The notes below the pieces were generated by a model. It worked only from the letters and a program-made list of their open reading frames with translations. It was not told the origin of the DNA and ran no database searches. 64,000 bases of DNA from Nocardioides daeguensis (GTDB taxonomy: Bacteria > Actinomycetota > Actinomycetes > Propionibacteriales > Nocardioidaceae): contig NZ_JAHTKU010000003.1 of NCBI RefSeq assembly GCF_019192965.1, positions 171,210-235,209 on the forward strand, written 5' to 3'. The position numbers were made by a program, and so were the translations under genes. Positions 59,869-64,000 of the stretch are shown one piece after another (the stretch's first letter is position 1; every line of letters starts with the position of its first letter).

Positions 59869-62049
59869 ATGGCCGAGCGGTCGTTCGCCCACGAGGTGAA
59901 GAAGCTCCGCATGGGCGAGGGCAGCCGGTTCTCCGGCGAGGGCATCCTCGCCGTGACCAAGGCCCTGCTGCAGTCCGGCGTCGCCTACGTCGGCGGCTAC
60001 CAGGGCGCCCCCATCTCGCACCTGATGGACGTCCTCGGTGACGCACACGAGATCCTCGACGAGCTCGACGTCTACTTCGAGAACAGCGCGTCGGAGGCGA
60101 CGGCCGCCGCGATGCTCGCCGCATCCGTGAACTACCCGCTGCGCGGCGCGATCACCTTCAAGTCGACCGTCGGGACCAACGTCGCCTCGGACGCACTCGC
60201 CAACCTGGCCAGCGGCGGCGTCCGCGGTGGCGCGCTGATCATCGTGGGCGAGGACTACGGCGAGGGCTCCAGCATCATGCAGGAGCGCTCCCACGCCTTC
60301 GCGATGAAGTCCCAGATGTGGCTGCTCGATCCGCGGCCGAACATCGAGGCGATCGTCAACGCGGTCGAGGCGGGCTTCGAGCTCTCGGAGGCCAGCAACA
60401 CCCCGGTGATGCTGCAGCTGCGCCTGCGTTCGTGCCACCTCTACGGCAGCTTCACCGCCAAGGACAACGTGCGCCCGCCGATGACCGTGAAGGACGCCGT
60501 CGAGAACCCCTCGCGACAGCTCGACCGGATCGTGCTGCCCCCGGCGAGCTTCCTGCACGAGAAGGAGAAGCTCGAGGACCGCTGGCCGGCTGCCGTGGAC
60601 TACATCCGCAGCCGCGGCCTCAACGAGGTCCTCGGCGCGGACGGCCCGAACGACGACATCGGCATCATCGTCCAGGGCGGTGTCTACAACACGCTCAACC
60701 GGGCGATGGAGCTGCTCGGCTGCTCCGACGCGTTCGGCAACACGCAGGTGCCGACCTACGTCATGAACGTGACCTACCCGGTCGTGGACTCGGAGATCCT
60801 GGAGTTCTGCGAGGGCAAGCGGGCGGTGCTCCTGGTCGAGGAGGGCCAGCCCGACTACATCGAGCAGAACCTGAACGCGATCCTGCGGCGAGCCGGCTCG
60901 TCCGTCGCGCTGCACGGCAAGGACCTGCTCCCCGTCGGCGGCGAGTACACGGCGGCCGCCGTCACCAAGGGCGTGCACGCCTTCCTCAGCAAGTACGCCC
61001 CCGGCGCCGCCCCGGGCAGCCCGACCCTGCTGCTGCCGCAGTCCGACCCCGCCAGCCCGTTCGCCCCCCGGGTCGACGCGTCCGTGGTCCGCACCCGGCC
61101 GCCCGGCCTCTGCACCGGTTGCCCCGAGCGGCCCATCTTCTCCGCACTCAAGCTGGCGGAGAAGGAGACCGGCAAGAAGCACCACGTCAGCGCCGACATC
61201 GGTTGCCACCTGTTCGCGATCAACGAGCCGTTCAACCTCGGCGCGACCACGATGGGCTACGGCCTCGGCTCCGCCGGTGCCGCGGCGCTCAACTCCAAGG
61301 ACGCCGACCGGCGCACCGTCGCGGTCATGGGCGACGGTGGCTTCTGGCACAACGGGTTGACCAGTGGCGTCGGCAACGCGGTGTTCAACCAGAGCGACCA
61401 GCTCCTGCTCGTGGTCGACAACGCCTACAGCGCCGCCACCGGCGGCCAGGACGTGCTGTCGTCGAAGGCCGACAACGTGCTGCGCTCGACCAAGCACCCG
61501 ATCGAGAAGGCGGTCCGCGGTGTCGGCGTCACCTGGGCGCGGACGGTCAGCGACACCTACCAGATCGGCAGGCTGCGTGACCTCTTCGTCAAGGCGCTGA
61601 CCACCCGCACCGAGGGCCCGAAGGTCGTCGTCGCGCAGAGCGAGTGCATGCTCAACAAGCAGCGCCGCGAGAAGCCGGTGCGTGCCAAGGCGATGAAGGA
61701 GGGCAAGCGGGTCGTCAAGGAGCGCTTCGGCGTCGACGCCGACACCTGCACGGGCGACCACGCCTGCATCCGGGTCTCCGGCTGCCCCTCGCTGAGCATC
61801 AAGACCAATCCCGACCCGATGCGTACCGACCCGGTCGCAACGGTGCTCGACTCGTGCGTCGGCTGCGGCGTGTGCGGCGCGAACGCCCACGCGGCGTCGC
61901 TGTGCCCGTCGTTCTACCGCAGCGACCTGGTCTACAACCCGACCCGGCGCGACAAGGTCCTCGCCGCCCTGCGTGGCGGCTGGATCGGCCTCCTTTCGGG
62001 AGGCGTCGAGCGCCGGGCCGCCCGCTACGAAGTCCTCGAGGTGAACTGA
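59869..62049 (+). CDS. iorA: indolepyruvate:ferredoxin oxidoreductase, alpha subunit
   Basis: 726 aa. Pyruvate-ferredoxin-oxidoreductase N-domain (YQGAPISHLMDVLGDAHEIL), thiamine diphosphate site GDGGFWHNGLTSGVGNAVFNQSD in the C-terminal half with CTGCPERP before it, and a ferredoxin-like tail with CTGDHACIRVSGCP and CVGCGVCG that holds iron-sulphur clusters. Decarboxylates an aryl 2-oxo acid to the aryl-acetyl-CoA with ferredoxin. Stop overlaps the iorB start (TGATG). ATG 59869 has AGGAAGG. Confidence 0.9.
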   Translation: MAERSFAHEVKKLRMGEGSRFSGEGILAVTKALLQSGVAYVGGYQGAPISHLMDVLGDAHEILDELDVYFENSASEATAAAMLAASVNYPLRGAITFKSTVGTNVASDALANLASGGVRGGALIIVGEDYGEGSSIMQERSHAFAMKSQMWLLDPRPNIEAIVNAVEAGFELSEASNTPVMLQLRLRSCHLYGSFTAKDNVRPPMTVKDAVENPSRQLDRIVLPPASFLHEKEKLEDRWPAAVDYIRSRGLNEVLGADGPNDDIGIIVQGGVYNTLNRAMELLGCSDAFGNTQVPTYVMNVTYPVVDSEILEFCEGKRAVLLVEEGQPDYIEQNLNAILRRAGSSVALHGKDLLPVGGEYTAAAVTKGVHAFLSKYAPGAAPGSPTLLLPQSDPASPFAPRVDASVVRTRPPGLCTGCPERPIFSALKLAEKETGKKHHVSADIGCHLFAINEPFNLGATTMGYGLGSAGAAALNSKDADRRTVAVMGDGGFWHNGLTSGVGNAVFNQSDQLLLVVDNAYSAATGGQDVLSSKADNVLRSTKHPIEKAVRGVGVTWARTVSDTYQIGRLRDLFVKALTTRTEGPKVVVAQSECMLNKQRREKPVRAKAMKEGKRVVKERFGVDADTCTGDHACIRVSGCPSLSIKTNPDPMRTDPVATVLDSCVGCGVCGANAHAASLCPSFYRSDLVYNPTRRDKVLAALRGGWIGLLSGGVERRAARYEVLEVN

Positions 62050-63689
62050 TGTCTAGCTGGAACGAGGGCCGTCGGCCCATCACGATCGCGATCCTGGCGA
62101 TGGGCGGCGAAGGTGGCGGGGTGCTCGCCGACTGGATCGTCGACGTGGGCGAGCGGTCCGGCTACTACGCCCAGAACACCTCGGTGGCCGGTGTCGCCCA
62201 GCGCACCGGGGCCACCGTGTACTACGTCGAGATGTACCCGGGCGGAGAGCCTCACGAGGCCGACGTACGGCGTGAGCCCGTGCTCTCGCTCTTCCCGACC
62301 CCCGGCGAGGTGGACGTGGTCATCGCGTCCGAGCTGATGGAGGCGGGTCGCGCGATCCAGCGCGGCTTCAGCACGCCCGACCGGACGACGCTGATCGCGT
62401 CCACCAACCGGGTGTACTCGATGGACGAGAAGCTCGCCCTCGGCGACGGCCGGGTCGACAGCAACACCCTGCTCGAGGCAGCCCACGCGGGGGCCAGGAA
62501 GTTCATCGGCGCGGACTTCATGCAGCTCGCCCTCGACGCGCACAGCGTCATCAGCGCCGCGCTCTTCGGGGCGCTGGCCGGGTCCGGGGCGCTTCCCTTC
62601 GCGCGGGAGACCTTCGAGGAGGCGATCCGCGCGGCCGGCAAGGGGGTGGACGCCTCCCTGGCCGCCTTCGCGCTCGGCGTCGAGGCCGCGCAGCGCCCCG
62701 CGCCGGAGCCGATCGCCGCCACCCCCGCGGGCAGCGGCCCGGTGCCGATCACGATCGGGAAGCGGCCGATCGACCCGGCCGAGGAGGCGGCAGCGGTGGC
62801 CGAGCGGCGCCGCGTGGAGGTCGCTGCGACCGATCCCGCCTCGCTCGTCGGTCCCCGGCTGCAGGCCCAGGCGGCGCGCATCGCCGCTGACTTCCCGGCC
62901 CCCGCTCGCTCGATGCTGCTGCACGGAGCGGTCCGGACCGCGGTGTTCCAGAACCCCGCCTACAGCGACCGCTACCTCGACCGCGTGGCCCGGCTGGCCG
63001 CCGTGGAGTCCGGCGACACCGCCCGCCTCACGACCGAGGCAGCCCGGCACGTCGCGCTGTGGATGTGCTACCAGGACACGATCCAGGTCGCGCAGCAGAA
63101 GATCCGCCGGCGTCGGATCGAGGGCGTCCGTGCCGAGGCCAAGGCGGCGCCCGGCCAGCTGATGAACGTGCGCGAGTACCTCCACCCGCAGGTCGAGGAG
63201 ATCGCCGACACCCTCCCCACCCCGTTGGGCCGCTGGGTGGCGCGCTCCGCCTGGTTCGGCAGGGTCGTCGGGCGGCTGACCCGCAACGGCATCGTGGTCA
63301 ACACGACGGGGATCATCGGCTTCACGTTGCTGTGGGCGATGGCGATGTTCCGCCCGATCCGGCCTCGCTCGCTGCGCTTCGGACGCGAGCAGACCGCGAT
63401 CGACCAGTGGCTCGGGCAGGCCCTGGCCGCCGCACCGATCGACTACGACCTGGCCTGCGAGATCGTCGAGTGCCAGCGGGTGCTCAAGGGGTACGGCGAG
63501 ACGCACCACCACAGCGTCGAGAGCTTCACCCGCCTGATGACGGCCGCCGACAGCCTGGTCGGTCGCGCCGACGCCGCGGGCACGCTCGCCGGACTCCGGT
63601 CGGCGGCGCTGGCCGACGAGGACGGCGTCGCCCTGGAGCAGGCCCTGCTCGCGATCTCCACCGCGCCGGAGCCGGCACCCGCCGCCTGA
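62049..63689 (+). CDS. iorB: indolepyruvate:ferredoxin oxidoreductase, beta subunit with DUF6537-type C-terminal extension
   Basis: 546 aa. The first 190 residues are the gamma-like POR domain (ILAMGGEGGGVLADWIVDVGERSGYYAQNTSVAGVAQRTG). The remaining 350 residues are unusual for the short archaeal IorB and match the DUF6537-type extension of long bacterial forms (MCYQDTIQVAQQKIRRRRIEGV, YLHPQVEEIADTLP). It contains a hydrophobic stretch (IIGFTLLWAMAMF, about 420-432). Works with iorA; coupled by TGATG. Confidence 0.87.
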   Translation: MSSWNEGRRPITIAILAMGGEGGGVLADWIVDVGERSGYYAQNTSVAGVAQRTGATVYYVEMYPGGEPHEADVRREPVLSLFPTPGEVDVVIASELMEAGRAIQRGFSTPDRTTLIASTNRVYSMDEKLALGDGRVDSNTLLEAAHAGARKFIGADFMQLALDAHSVISAALFGALAGSGALPFARETFEEAIRAAGKGVDASLAAFALGVEAAQRPAPEPIAATPAGSGPVPITIGKRPIDPAEEAAAVAERRRVEVAATDPASLVGPRLQAQAARIAADFPAPARSMLLHGAVRTAVFQNPAYSDRYLDRVARLAAVESGDTARLTTEAARHVALWMCYQDTIQVAQQKIRRRRIEGVRAEAKAAPGQLMNVREYLHPQVEEIADTLPTPLGRWVARSAWFGRVVGRLTRNGIVVNTTGIIGFTLLWAMAMFRPIRPRSLRFGREQTAIDQWLGQALAAAPIDYDLACEIVECQRVLKGYGETHHHSVESFTRLMTAADSLVGRADAAGTLAGLRSAALADEDGVALEQALLAISTAPEPAPAA

Positions 63690-63883
63690 GCGGGCGTCCT
63701 CCCTGACGACGGTCGTCGAGTCGTCGGTCGCCATGTCGTGCAGTCGGTTGTCCACCGCGGCGCGCAGGCTGCGGTCGGTGAGGGCGTCGAGCCGGTCGCA
63801 GACGCTGAACGGCTCCCCCGTGGTCGCCGCCCGGGAGCGGACAGAGCCCCGTGGGGTGGTGGGCTTGAGGTGATCCTCGGTGC
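63690..63883. other. intergenic region between iorB and the transposase fragment
   Basis: 194 bases. On the minus strand one frame reads VCDRLDALTDRSLRAAVDNR, helical and gene-like, but it has no start or ribosome-binding site and continues as the antisense of iorB. I see no clear IS terminal inverted repeat or target duplication. Confidence 0.3.
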
Positions 63884-64000
63884 CTACGTGTCGCTGCTCT
63901 CGATGGCGGCGACGGGGTCAGTATCGCTGGTCTCGTAGAGCTTCGCCATGGATCCTTCGGACAGGTAGCGGCGGTCGCCCGCGATCCACTCATCGTGCAT
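63884..64000 (-). mobile_element. C-terminal end of an IS256-family transposase (rest outside window)
   Basis: Reading in from the right edge, 38 residues end at TAG 63884-63886 and include HDEWIAGDRRYLSEGSMAKL, the typical C-terminus of actinobacterial IS256/Mutator transposases (DEW...RRYLS...SMA). The frame is open to the window edge, so it may be a complete transposase or a fragment. It borders the catabolic island. Confidence 0.55.

Noticed and set aside
63526..63993. Minus-strand ORF across the end of iorB
   Set aside because: Pro/Arg-rich translation with no motif; the transposase frame beside it explains the right-hand part better.

Overview
The window is about 70% G+C, densely coded and full of GTG starts. 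It carries a Lrp-flanked phenylalanine hydroxylase, FprA-type ferredoxin reductase, an actinobacterial-style cholesterol oxidase, LigD polymerase, PucR and PaaX regulators and DUF3618/DUF6458-type envelope proteins. This points to an aerobic soil or water actinobacterium; a Nocardioides-like member of the Propionibacteriales is my best guess (inference; no rRNA is present).

Layout. 0-0.8 kb: the tail of an unknown gene and two tiny genes. 0.85-9.4 kb: a complete minor-strand type IV pilus operon read pilA-pilT-pilB-pilC-three pseudopilins-pilD, ending in a hairpin shared with the convergent gene. 9.7-17.5 kb: two coupled SDR genes (one resembling 3-ketodihydrosphingosine reductase), Lrp/phhA, LysR/fprA, a 2-hydroxyacid dehydrogenase, a DUF559 protein and a DsrE protein. 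17.6-22.7 kb: an alpha/beta-hydrolase-LuxR fusion, then the proline catabolic pair (pruA and proline dehydrogenase) with its divergent PucR regulator. 22.7-28.6 kb: Gre-like factor, HNH endonuclease, YhhN, HutD, a Sec-exported RTX-repeat protein and a Tat-exported cholesterol oxidase whose promoter carries a KstR-like operator. 28.7-34.2 kb: a NarL-type two-component system, a CPBP-family membrane protein, a small membrane protein and a ligase-less LigD. 34.2-39.8 kb: a single 1862-residue acyl-CoA carboxylase of eukaryotic-like architecture that carries an in-frame palindromic repeat insertion. 39.9-43.8 kb: a LuxR-type regulator and a four-gene envelope operon behind a SigB-like promoter.

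43.98-63.7 kb is a catabolic island. It holds two AraC/XylS regulators, a PaaX regulator, an SDR, an FMO-like monooxygenase, a phytoene-desaturase-like flavoprotein, a cupin, RidA, two FAH-fold proteins, two thioesterase families, an FAD-monooxygenase/old-yellow-enzyme fusion of the salicylyl-CoA 5-hydroxylase / aminobenzoyl-CoA monooxygenase-reductase type, a RutA-like two-component flavin monooxygenase, a kynurenine-formamidase/isatin-hydrolase-like cyclase, and a two-subunit indolepyruvate:ferredoxin oxidoreductase. Three of its promoters (SDR operon, flavin reductase operon, cyclase-ior operon) share a 20-bp-spaced direct repeat with a CCGGATAG-type core. This suggests that they form one AraC-type regulon, and that the island degrades an aryl or indolyl 2-oxo acid through CoA thioesters. 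The substrate is inference. A small reading frame ending at the hydroxylase start looks like the leftover C-terminus of a benzoate-CoA-ligase-type enzyme, and the island is bordered by the end of an IS256-type transposase at the window edge.

No tRNA, rRNA or CRISPR array was seen. Assignments come from reading motifs by eye; no database search was run.
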